Below are positions 45,608 through 57,600 of a DNA stretch of 64,000 nucleotides, piece by piece. A program made the translations under genes and the position numbers. Below the pieces are notes generated by a model. The model did no database searches, was not told the origin of the DNA, and saw only the letters and a list, made by a program, of their open reading frames with translations. Origin of the DNA: Deuterostichococcus epilithicus (lineage: Eukaryota; Chlorophyta; Trebouxiophyceae; Prasiolales; Stichococcaceae); assembly GCA_033439295.1 (NCBI GenBank), contig JAVTLE010000007.1:2108001-2172000 (forward strand), written 5' to 3'. Within the stretch, counting starts at the first letter, position 1, and the number at the start of each line of letters is the position of its first letter.

Positions 45608-48600
45608 ATGGACGGAGTGCACAACACTGAGACCAGGCCGGTGAAGCGCCTGACCAACCTCATCTACACCGACCCGCTGGCGCACCTGCCGCTGCCCCAG
45701 GTCCCGCAGCCGCCCGGCGCCTGCGCGATCGACACATCTGCGGCCACGGAGGCTGTGTTTCTCAGCGACGCCACTTTCTTGGACCGGGCGGCCAGTCTGC
45801 TGCAGGCGGCTGACGTCTCGTACATGTGAGCCTTTGTCTTTCCCCACTCAACGAACTGTTGCCTGTGCATGATCCGCAGCATGCCGTGCTCTGGGTGCTC
45901 CTGGCGCCGCCACCTTCTAAAATCCTGACGCCATTGGTGCGGGAGATCTGCAGTGAAGCGAGAGGCGATGTCACAGCTTCTGGAGCCACGTACGGGCCGC
46001 TGCACGAGACGCTGACTGCCCGCAACCCTACGCTGTTTGACGCCGCGATCAACTGTGAGTCTGCCACCCGGCGTGTTGCTGAGTGAGCACATTACATAGT
46101 GAAGTGCATGCTTTCCTGAAGCCAATTCCTGTCTTACGCTCCTCACGAGTCAAGCTTGACGACCGCTTTGCGCTTTGCAGACACTGGGCCAGCGCTGCCA
46201 CCGCTCCAGAGTAGGCATCTGGCACAACTGCACGCTGGTCTGCATGAGGCGCCTGCTTTGCCGCAGCAGCGGGCAGTAGCGGCGCAGGAGCCGTTTGCGC
46301 ATCCTGGCAGCCCGGTGCGATTGTAAACTCTTGGGATCATTGATTCTAGGCGAGTCAGCCACACATTGTGCTGCATGCTGGTTGGCTCAGCCCAGTGGTT
46401 TGCGGTAAGTCTACAAGCTACAGCCCATGGAGCCAACCCAAGTTTCCAATGGTGTGTCTGCAGGCTGGCCTGGCTTCTGATGACACACTGGCGAACGGCT
46501 CACGACCGGTGCCAATAAAGCGCAAAAGGAGCGCACGCAAGCACGCGCATGCGATGCCGATTGCCTTTGACGCCAAGGACGAAGCAGGTGGGCATGGCGG
46601 TAACAGCAGCATGTGTTTGCTGGAAGAGCAAATACTCTTGCACAACATGCATGCGGATGACAGCCAGGAGAGCAGCTGTGGACACCTGGACTGCTGACGA
46701 TACCATGTCGAGCCCACGGCGCCGTGTCCTGTGCATGGCAGGTCACTTTCAGGCGGCACTGGCCGCCTTCCTAGCACAGGCGGGAAGTGGCATGCCAGCA
46801 GCAGGCGCGGCCTCCGCCGCTGCAGCAGGCGACGATGACAGACAGCCTGGCAGCCAGCGCAGCCCGCAGCAGACGGCGAAAGAGCTGCGGGGCCTCGCGG
46901 ATGCCGTGAGCCGGGCGCGCGCCTCGGGCGTGCTGCAGCGTGCTGACGCGGGGCAGCTGCGGGCGCTGATGGCGGCGCTGACGGCCACGATGCGCGGCGC
47001 GGAGCACGCCATGCTGCCGCCTGTGGGCGACGAGGTGAGCCACGGGCGCAGCGATCCAGCCGCACACAGAAGGCTGGTCAAGCACTTGAAGCCCGCAGAG
47101 CCTATGCAGCGGCAGGCAGTCGCTGTGGCAGGCAGTCGCTGGACTGACATCGTGTGGCAATTCTGAACGGCATGCCAGGATGCAGATTTGGCGTCATGCA
47201 GTAAGGTCAGCAGTCCTCCTCGGCCCGATCTGTAGTCCTTGCTTGTCGTGTGCTTCCATGTGCTGTTCCATGTGCTGCAAACTTGCAAACTTGATTCCTG
47301 TGCGCTTTCAGGACTCAGACGCCGCCGCCGTCATCATGGCGGGCCTGGACGCGGCGGTGGCGGCGCTGCATGTGGCCGCGGCGCCGGGGCTGCCGAGGGG
47401 CGCGGTCCCAGAGGAGGCCCTGGAGGCGGGGTGCGGCCTGCTGCGCCACCACTTGCTGCACAACGTGCTCGCCTTCCACGATGCCCGACTGCAGCGCCTG
47501 CACCGCCCCAGCCTCCTCGCCGGCGGTGAGGCACCTGCTGTTGCAAGTCAAATCAATACCAGGGCGTGCATAGCCCATCAAGGGTGTTTGCTGTCATACC
47601 GCATCCCAGCGAAGCATGGGTAGTGTCGTACTTCTGCTTGTGAACAGCTCATGCGAAACGGTCCGAACCTCCTACAGGAGAGTCATGTCTTGACTGCACG
47701 CTCGCCTGATGAGCAGCAACATGTTGCTGCAGACGCGGCTGGGGAGGCGCAGGCGGGGAGCGCCCGCAAACGCCAACAGGTCATTCCGAAGGGAGGGCCC
47801 AGTCTGGCCGGGTGAGGCTAGTGCATCCGGAGCTAGATTTGGCTGTTAGACAGCGGTAATCAGCCAGCACTAAGGGGGCGAAAAATACCATGGTTGGATG
47901 AGGGTTGTGACTCAGCCTCCTCCGCTCATCACGGCAACGGCGACGCCATGCGGCATGTTTCTCCATCATCTTCGACATGTACCACAGGCATGCAGTGTCT
48001 GCCCTCGGCTCGTGCGTCATGGGACGCTGTCCTAATCCGCGCTGCATCCCTCGCGGTGCAGGGTGCCTGAGGGTGCGGCCAGGGTGCTGGGTCGCATCGA
48101 GGCGGCGCTCGGACTGCTGGCGCAGCTGCTGTTTGGGCCCACCAGGCTGCAGGCAGGGGGCCTGGTGCCCCTGCTGCGCGCCGCCGCCGCGGCGCTAACG
48201 GTCGAGCGCCTGGACCTCCTGCACATGCAGGCGTCGGGTGCGGAATCAAACACACGTACAACCCCTGCATGGTCCGGTGGTTGGACATGCTGCGCGTGCA
48301 GACGTTGGGGGCAGATGACTCTCGGAGCCCTACGTGCACTTCTGACAGTGTTCATGCCTGCTGTAACCCAATGATAGCGGGATGCGCATGCGTTGCTCGG
48401 GATGGCCTCGAGTATGTGACAGATGTGCAACTTCCATCCAAGTAACATGCCGAAGCAAGACACATCCGCCAGAGGGTTCTGCATGCAGAGGCCCATGATT
48501 TTTTCTGGGGATGTTGCGCCACATTACATGCAATGTGACAAGTGACCCCCCTCGGGTGCAGCTGCACCTGCAGGTCACTTTCGAGGTACCACCCGCTTCA

Positions 48601-51600
48601 CAGGGCCGGAATCCCAACTTCGCGGCCGGTTCTGCACATCTGTGTTGACTCGACTTCTGCCTCCGCCCTGCAGGCCTGCTGGTGGCAGCCTTCTGCAACG
48701 CGCCGCAGCACCGCGCCCTCATCATGGACGAGCTCGTCGGCGGGGTGCTGCCCAACGCTGCCCCCGGGCGCGCCGTGTTCCGTGCCGCGGCCGTGCTGCC
48801 GGAGGCGCCGCCGCCTGTGCACGGCGTCACGTCTCTGGTGCTCCAGATGCTGCAGGTGCCTTGGGAGATGCTGCAGGTGCCTTTATGGCAACAGAAGCAC
48901 TGCAGGAGGTGCTGACTCGCCCCACAGCTTGGTCGCGAGTGACAAACTGGGGGTGGCACCTGGTGGCAGCTGAGCACTCCGCCCGTAGGCTGCAGTGGCA
49001 GCGCTTGTATCAGCGCAGGCGGCAGCTTTGTGCTGATGAAGGGAGCCAGCCAAGGCGACATGTCGTGAGCCGCTCGATCCAGCAGAAACCTGACTGCGCA
49101 AACTGCAGGTGACGGCAACGCTGCCCGCCATGGATGTCGCGCCGGAGGCCATGCGCGGCTGCTTCTCGGCCGCCATCCTCTGGGCGGAGCGCTTCTGGAA
49201 CGCACAGCTCGACAGGTGGGCTGCAGGAGTTCCGCACGCGAGGTTCCTGGGCATGTCGAGTCTTCTTGCCAAAGACCAATCGTTAGCGTCAAGGTGGTGC
49301 AACACGGGCAGATCTTGTTTGCATGTTGTGTTTGCCAGTGGCTGTGGCTGTGGCTGTGTCTGTAGTGTCCCGCTGAACTGCGCCGTACTTTTTCTTCGAC
49401 AGAATGACTTCCAGCGCCGGCACCAAAACTGAGGCGGATGTGCACTCCAAGCTGTGGGTGGAGCGCATCGTGGCAGGTATGCGCGATTCTACGTCTCGCC
49501 TCCAGCAGTGCTCCCAGAAGCGCATCTGCACATGATGTGGAGGCAGCATCCTCTGTACTGTACTGTAAATCAACCTCAGGAGGCATGTCCCAGCCACCCG
49601 GCCACGAGATCCCAATGTCAGAGCTAGAAGCATTCATGGTTTGTGTGCGCAGATTTGCTACTCGTGCTGAATTGCCCGGACTGGCCGGCTGCGTCGCTGC
49701 TGCTGACCCGCTGCGTCGGCATCCTCAACGGCGACAAGGGCCTCACTAGCACTAACATGGTACGTTGGTGGTGCCTTGCGTCGCTACGTGTTGCCGCGAC
49801 CCTTTCCATGAGCGCTGCAGCCATCCTTGGCGGGAACATTGGCGTGCACTGCACCCCAGGCATGGAGCGTATGGCGCTCCATCAGGCCGTGCCCTGCACG
49901 ATGCCGTGCAGCCGCAGAGCTGGCCCCTGGCTGAATGACTCGGGGTTCAGTCCTGCGCAGTCGAGGCGGCATGGATTTCCCTGCAGGGTGTGCGGCAGAT
50001 GGCGTTGGACCTGCTGGGCGCCATCGCTGCGGCGCTGTGCGCCGACAGGGACGCGGCCGAGGCTGACGCGGCATGGCTGCGGGAGACGGTCTCTCAAGCA
50101 GGTGAATCAGCATACTGGCCATGAAGTTCTTCAGCGTTTCGCCTACTCTCCTCCGGTTATGTGCGCGCCTGTGTGGCCCGGTGATGCGCAGTGTGCCAGC
50201 CTGCCAGGCAGTGCTGTCGGCGGCCGGCCTGCCTCCCAGAAGGGGTGCTGTGCTGTCCATCCAATCTGCCACAGCAGATACCTCTGAAGGTCATGATGAT
50301 CGGAACGATCGAAAGGCACGCCTTACCTTCATGCTGTATGGCGGCTGCAGAGGACATGGTGGCAGATGGCACGCAGCCGGCGGCGCCGCGGGACGACACG
50401 CTGCAGGCGGCGCACAAGCTGCTGCTGAAGCACCTGGCCGTGACTGCCCTGGCAGACGACAGCATCGCCGCGACGGCCGCAGGCTTCTGCCTGTGCCGCG
50501 CATTCTTCGACGAGGTGACACACTCTCGTGCGTCCCCTTCTGTTGAGAGGCGCCTGCGAAATGATTTGCCTTCGTCAGCAACATCGTGCAGAAGTGACAG
50601 GGAGCAGCGAGAGCCGCTCAGCGACAACGAATGCTCCTTTCCTAAACAGGGGCGCTGTCAGCGTTACAAGCGCTTTCAAGCGACAAGTGCTGTTCTGTCT
50701 GTAGACGTGGGTGTGTCACCTGCTGAAGGTGCATGCAGGCGAGAAGGAGTTGCGGGAGGCACTGGACAATAGCGGAAGAGACCTTTCACGAACGTTGGTT
50801 CTCTCGTTGCGCTGTGTTCTGTACTCGGCAACAATAGACGAGACCTTCGCCAGATCTGGCGCCCTTGGCATGATTTTTGAACAATCAGCCCGACATGCGC
50901 TACCATGTCTGCAGGTGGTCGCGCTGCAGAAGGGGCATGCCACGGAGCAGCAGCTGCGGGCGGCGCTGCTGGCGCACCGCCGCCTGTCAGCCAGCCTGCA
51001 CGAGGGCGCCGTCGCAGGTGCGCCCTGCTGGGTGTTGCCCACACAGCAAGAGGATGAGGCGGGCCAAACGCATCTTCGACAAGTTTCGTGCATCATGTCG
51101 CACCTTTGCGTATGCCATCCATCCTCCATACCAGCTGCTGCTCTGATCGAGGTGCCTGTCAAGGCCGAGTCACCACAGGGTGCGCACTGTTCCCCTTGCA
51201 GATCTGAGCTTTCCAGAGGCGGCGCGGCTGGGGCGCGCGCTCGTGCAGGACAGCTCCCTGGGGCGCGGCCGGAGCCACATCCTCATGTGGCTGCTCGCCT
51301 GCCTCGACCCGGGGCAGCAGGTACTGACGCCGTCGGCCGGTTGGCTGGTCCCCGACGAGCACAGTACTGATGCAGTGCACATGGTCCCGAATTCCCGTGT
51401 GCCGCTAGCCCACCCTCAGGCGCTTGGCGGTGCTGCGAGCAGACCGCTGCCACCGGTGCCAGGCCAGAGACAGGTCGATCACGCCGCTGCGGGGGGAAAC
51501 GACTGCCCAATGCAGCCAAAGTGTCAGACGGATGATATCCATGACACCTGAGGTGCCCCGCCGCTGCCCGCAGGCCGCCACCATCCGGTGCAAGGCGGTC

Positions 51601-54600
51601 AAGGCGCTGAAGGCGGCGGTGCAGGCGTCCATGCCCGTCCTGGCGCTGCCTGAGGTGCAGGACGGTGTGTGCCGCGCCCTGCAGGTGCGCACTGCTGCAG
51701 GCCAGTGAGTAACAATCATTGGCTGCGCACGGCACCGGGGCACGAGGTTGTCTGCGACCCAGGACCTGGTGTCGGGGCTGCATGCAGGCTGTTATCAGGT
51801 GGGATCAAACCATGTGGCTCCTGGAGGCTGTCTTGACATGGAGTTTCATGCACCGCAGGGTGCACATGCTGCAGCTTCTCATGTGGCATGGTGCAACGAA
51901 ACATCCACTTCTCTTGCATCTCGTTTCAGGACGAGGCGGTGTCGGTGCGGGAGGCGGCTGTGGACCTGCTGGGGCGCCACATCGGCGACTCCACCGAGCT
52001 GGCGTCTGCGTACCTGGACATGCTGAAAGCGGCCTCGCGGGATGCCGGCACCTCCGTGCGCAAGCGCGCCCTCACCATCCTCTGGGAGTCGTGCATCAGG
52101 TCTCGCCTTGTGCCCATCTAGAGGGCTGCCCCCTGCCCGCCCCCCGCTGCTGGCTGGATCAGAGCTTGGCATCACGTCTCGCACGCTGTGACGGCACAAG
52201 CTCGACAGCCAGCTCCTGCACACAGTCAGGGCAGTGCCCGGCTTCTCACCATTCCAGTCAAAAAAAACAAACGAATGCGAGTCAAGCTCTCGAACGTCGG
52301 ATGTCGCACAGGCCGCCGGGCTTTCCGCAGGCGTCGGAGGCGTGCGTGGCGGTGCTGCAGCGGTCCGCCGACTCGGAGGAGTCTGTCCGCGACCTGGTCG
52401 CCAAGGTCTTCCAGGGCCTGTGGTTCGCACCAGGTGAAGGTGCCCCTACTTGCGCTGCTGACTTGTCAGTCGTTGTAGCTATTTACACTATGATTATGCC
52501 TGTATTCATACTATGTTTATGTCACTCGTGGCTTGCAGCCTGCATGATGGGCAGAGCAAGGCCTCTAGAGCTGATTGGCGACCAAGCACAGCAGCTCGCT
52601 CGATCCAAACAATGAGGTGCCAAACCCCATCAGTTCAAAGGGTCAAGTGCGCCATCAACAAGCATATCACTTGATTGCGCCGGCGGTTGTGCCGCAGACG
52701 CCGGAAAGAGCGCGGCGCAACGGGCGGCGCAGCTAGCGGAGGTGGCAGCGGCGGTGTATGACGGCGGCGCTGCCGCCGCAGGCATCCGGCTGCCGCTGGA
52801 CGCTGAGCATCCGCTGGTGCAGGTCATGACCGCCGCCATGCGCAAGGAGCAGGTGTGGCTCTGAGGCCAATTCCAAACCGATTCACAGCGTTCTCAAGTC
52901 GGTCAGTGCTAAAGTGTTCGGACCTGTTCACAGGCTCTGCATGCGAGGTATGGCCCACAATTACCGAATCAGTGGGTGAGTATCAAAGTACGCTAGAGCA
53001 TCAGTCCGGGATATGCATGCAGGGCGGCAAGGGGCAGCGCGGTGCGGGCTCGCAGTGCGGAGAGGCGCTGCTGGAGGCTGTGCTGGCGGCGCATGAGGCG
53101 CCTGAGGCGGCGGTCCCCAGTGCCTTCCCGCCCCTGCTGGTGCGCTGCCTCCTCCGTGTCACGCTCTGCTCACAGCAGATCATCTGCAACGCCCGCTGCA
53201 GACTGTGCTGCCTGCAACGCGCTGCCTGCAGCAGTGCTGTCCCGCGTGCCATGCTGCTAGGCTGGCCATCAGCAGCTGCCGCTCGGGTTATGAGGCGTGT
53301 ACGGGACACCGCAGACATGGTGTATGCAAGCATGGTCATCACCGAGACGGTAGAGCAAACTGGGTTACAACCAACTGCATCACAACGCCGCAGGCGCTGC
53401 ATGCGCTGGCGCTGGCGGACCCGCAGCTGTGCATCCCCGGCAGGGACCCAGCCCGCTTCGTCCGCTGCCTCGCGCCCTACCTCAAGGTGTTGCTTTCACC
53501 TCCTGTCTGCACTCGCAGCTGCAGCGCCCAATCTACCACAAGAGACAACCTCCCTTGCATCATACATGCTGATGTGCGGCCTGCTACGCTTACGAAACCT
53601 GCTGTGTTTATGAAACTCGCAGCATGTAAACCCTCCACTGGACATTCTCGTTCATCTACGAGAGTTTTCGAGTACATTGGGAAAGTACACTGGGAAGTAT
53701 ACACTCCAGTGCAAGGCCGCTACCTGACTGTTGCCCCCTACTGATTGCCCTGATGCAGGACGAGGCGGGGGCGAGCAAGGAGCTGCAGCGGCGTGCGGCC
53801 GAGAGCCTGCTGTGCATCATGTCGCTGCTGTCTGCCGTGCTGCCCCGGCTGGAGCACCTCGACAGGTGACGATGAGGTTATTCCCTTTCCAACCATTTTG
53901 ACTCGCATGCACGACTCTATTACCGCGCGCCGATGCTGCGCCTCAGTACTGGGCTGCTGCAGACACGCAGGCTTATCCTATGACGACCAGGAAAAGTAGT
54001 GAAACAAGCGCTCCTCTGCATGGTTGTCCAGGAGTGTCTGTGCCGAGTTGGAGGCGGACTTGACGCGTCTGGTGCAGCGCCACGTCTACACGCAGGTGGG
54101 AAACGTCTGCAAGTGCGATTTCTGGCTGTCAACCCACATGACGAGGGACTGCTTGCATGCAGGCGATAGAACTTCCATCGGCTTGTGGAATATCGCTGTC
54201 GTGCGTGACATGGCAGCCTCCCATGAATGGTCGGCTGTGATCACGTCTGTTGTGCGCTGGCAGGACTCTCGAATGCGGGAAGTTGCAGCGCCGCCGTCAA
54301 TGTGGCTGCCCTGACGAGCACTGCTTGCGGTGCATCATGTGCAGGTGGTGCAGGCGGCCTGCCGGACGCTTGCCAACCTGGCCTGCCTGTCGCTACAGGT
54401 CATTCGCAATCCTTGTGCACCTTGAACAGCCATCACTCCCAAGCACTATCCCTCAGGCACCCTGCTGCTTGATGCTGCTGCCGATGCTCGCAGCCTGCGC
54501 CGGCTTGCCACCTCCCAAGCCTGCAAGCGCTGCCCGGAATCATGAGCGTCCGGCTCGCTGCTGCCGTCCCGCAACTGGGCCGCTGAAGCATGTGCCCATC

Positions 54601-57600
54601 AATCACAGGCGGGGAGTGCGCTGGTGCGCCTTGCGGCGCACTCTGCAGACCGTCTGGTGGGCGCACCAGACCAGCAGGCCAGGCCCATTCGGCCCGCGCA
54701 GGTGGGGCGCCACCTGAACATGTGCACTGTAGATGAGGCCAGGCGCTGTTTGGAGTCGCTCTCTTTGCGCCATCCTGCAGGGCCTCGTTGATGGAGGTCA
54801 GCACCAGCGTGGCAGCCACACCGCGTACCCTGACGCCAACGATGCCTTGTCAGCTGCAGGCGGCAGCAAAAGTCTGCCTCAACTGCACACTGCGGCGACT
54901 CGTTTCTGCCTTGTCGCAGGCCCCCAGCGGCAGCCTGCTGGCGACGATGGCGGACCCTGCCACACCAGCCCAGCAGCTGAACTCTGTGCGCATCCATGCC
55001 ACCCGCACGCTGTTCGTGCTCGGCCACCTGGCGCGCTCCGGTGCGCACCCGGGCCGTGCCACATCATCGTGGAGGCATCTGAGTGAAGGCAGGCTGCATG
55101 AAATCTCGTGGTTGGTGCCAGTTGTCTTGGTATGTTTGAGGACAAAGTATGGCAGGGGGATTCTACCCGCTGTCATCCCCGGCGGGGGGGGGGGGGGGCA
55201 TCTCAGCTGCGCATTGGCTCCTGCGGCCAGATGCCATCATCGTATCTGCGACCGCGCCTCTTGTGCTGTGTGAGCTGCGGATTGCCCATTCGGTCACATT
55301 GCGGGTCGTAGGTGCAGACATCATTGACGCCGCTGCCGAGGAGGCCCCTGCGTGTGGCGTGTCGTCAGGCTGCGACTCGGTAACAAGCTGCACCGCTTGC
55401 TGCAGGTGCGGACACAATCGATACTGCTGCCGAGGAGGCGGAGCTGGCGGGCGGACAGGCGGCGCTGACGCTGGAGAGGTGCCTCGATATCCTGGTCGCC
55501 TTCCACACGCTGCCCTCAGGTGTGGAGCTCGAGTTTGATGCATGGAACAACTGCTGGCTGCAGCTCGCTTGATGCAGCTCATAGTCAGCGGTCCCCAACT
55601 TGCACACGGCTTAGTCAGCGGTCCCCAACATGCACACGGCAAGCTGGGCAGGCGTTCCTCTGCATACGCATGCCGCACGGCATCAGCCCCAGACAAGCCG
55701 ATCGTGTGACTCGCCGGGCGAGCCAACGGTTTATTCGCAAGCAGCTCAATGCACGCTCAGGCACCCGCAAGTCATACATCAGGCTCGCCGTAGCTGATGT
55801 ATACTTTACTTCCGAGGTTGTCAACCCATTGCAGGCGGCGACAGGGTAGCAGACGCGGCGCTGCAGTCGCTGGGCGCGCTGTTCGTCGCGCGCCCAGGCC
55901 TCTTGCTGCTGCAGGCGCCCGCGGCCATCTTGCGCGCCGCGCTGGCGCCGGCCGCGNCGGCGGCCCTGAAAAACCGCGCCCTGCTCAACCTCACCGAGCT
56001 GCTCAAGGTGCACTGCCGGGTTCCACGGTGCATTCAAGAGGCTCGAGAAGCCTCATAGAACACGAGGAGCAAGTCACAGCGCTGTCACAGCGAGGGCCGG
56101 CCGCCGGGCGCCGCGCGTGCATGCACGCGCGGCGCATGAGATGGAAGTCCGTTGCGTTGGTTACGACCTGTCCTGCTGCAAGTGCCGGCTGACATGCGGC
56201 GCGTCTGCGGATGCCCGACCAGGCTCTCGACGCTGCGTCACCAGTGCTCAGCTTTCCGCCCATCTCCGAACCTCGAATGTTTCATTACCCAACCCCTGGC
56301 AGGCAGAGGAGGCGCGGCTGCTGGAGCAGCAGGCGGCCGCCGCCGTGAGGGGCGCCGGTGGCGCCCGGCCCGGNGGCCTGGCGGAGCCAGACCCCCGTGC
56401 GCAGCCCGACGCCGCTGCGGCCGCGCTGGCAGTGCAAAACGGCGAAGGCGAGAGCCTCGGCGTCAGCAGCGGCGTCCTGCAGGTGGGCTGAAGAATCGCC
56501 GCGGCACCGTGGGGAGCCTGACGCTGGTCTGGCTTGTGCCGTGCACGCCGGCGCGTGCGCGCCCGGCTTCGAGCACGGCGCCTGCGCCCAGGGCGGTGCC
56601 TGGAGGCACACGTTGACGCCGCTCGGTCTGCTGTGCATGGTGCCAGCCTCGATCGGGGTTCGTCCAGTCTGCCTCACACAAGTCTGCGTATGGCAACTGG
56701 GCAGTTGCTGGAGTTCAGCCGGGGTCCCCCCACCAACACCCGCACAAGTGCACTGCAGGACAACTGGGCAGCCGTGCTGGACCTGGCGATGGACACAGGG
56801 CCAGGGGGCGCCTCACCCGCGGAGGCGGCGCAGGCGGGGCTCGTGCGTCGCCGCGCCCGCGACCTCATCGAGGCCGTCCTCAGGCGCGCAGGCCTGACCA
56901 GCTGCAGCTGTGCCCGGGGTGATCGCCGCAGTAGAGCTTACCGGGGCAGTACCTAGGAGACGACATGAGTTTTGCTGGGTGCACGTTGAATTGGGCTGGA
57001 CCAGTACTGCGAGGACCGGTCTCAGCTGCTGAAGTGCACGGCGTGCAGCGAGGGAGTGCGGTGCAATCGAGGAACAGGTGCCTCGAGATGCGGCAGCAGA
57101 ATCGGGGCTGCGATCGTGGTGCTGGTAGCAAGCGGTAAGCGCGGTTTGTATATTCGCAGGGGCGGGCTGGTGGCGCCGTGGACGGCGGTGCCGGCGCTGG
57201 TGGCGCTGGCCACTGACCCGCAGCGCGACGTCGCCGACGCATCCCTGCGCCTGCTGCGCCGCCAGGTGCCCCCAGACCAGCCTCACAGCCCAAGGAACAT
57301 CACCATGCCAGCGCTGTCAAGCCTGCCCTGCCAGGTCCTGGGAAACACGGACTCTGCAACAAACACATTGGTGCAGTGGTCATGGTGCTGCCAAGCATGT
57401 CTGCCGGTTAGAGCGGCGCTTCCGGGTTCCGGCCGGCATGTCACGCTTCGGCCAACATGACGAGCGCAGCATTTGGCAAACCTGCGGTTTGCCGCCCTGT
57501 GCAGGCGGAGGTGCACGGCGGCAGCGCTGGGCTGCTGCACACGCGCATGGCGGAGGGCATCCCCCTCGCGCACAGCTTCCACCTGCGGCTGGCGGCGGCG

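Noticed and set aside
48330-49637. 435-codon open frame on the minus strand
   Set aside because: Antisense to several SCC2 exons and introns; Arg/Ser/Cys-rich without domains. Long antisense frames are expected at this GC content.
55184-55198. G15 tract as a G-quadruplex regulator
   Set aside because: A single intronic homopolymer with uncertain length; nothing else supports a function.
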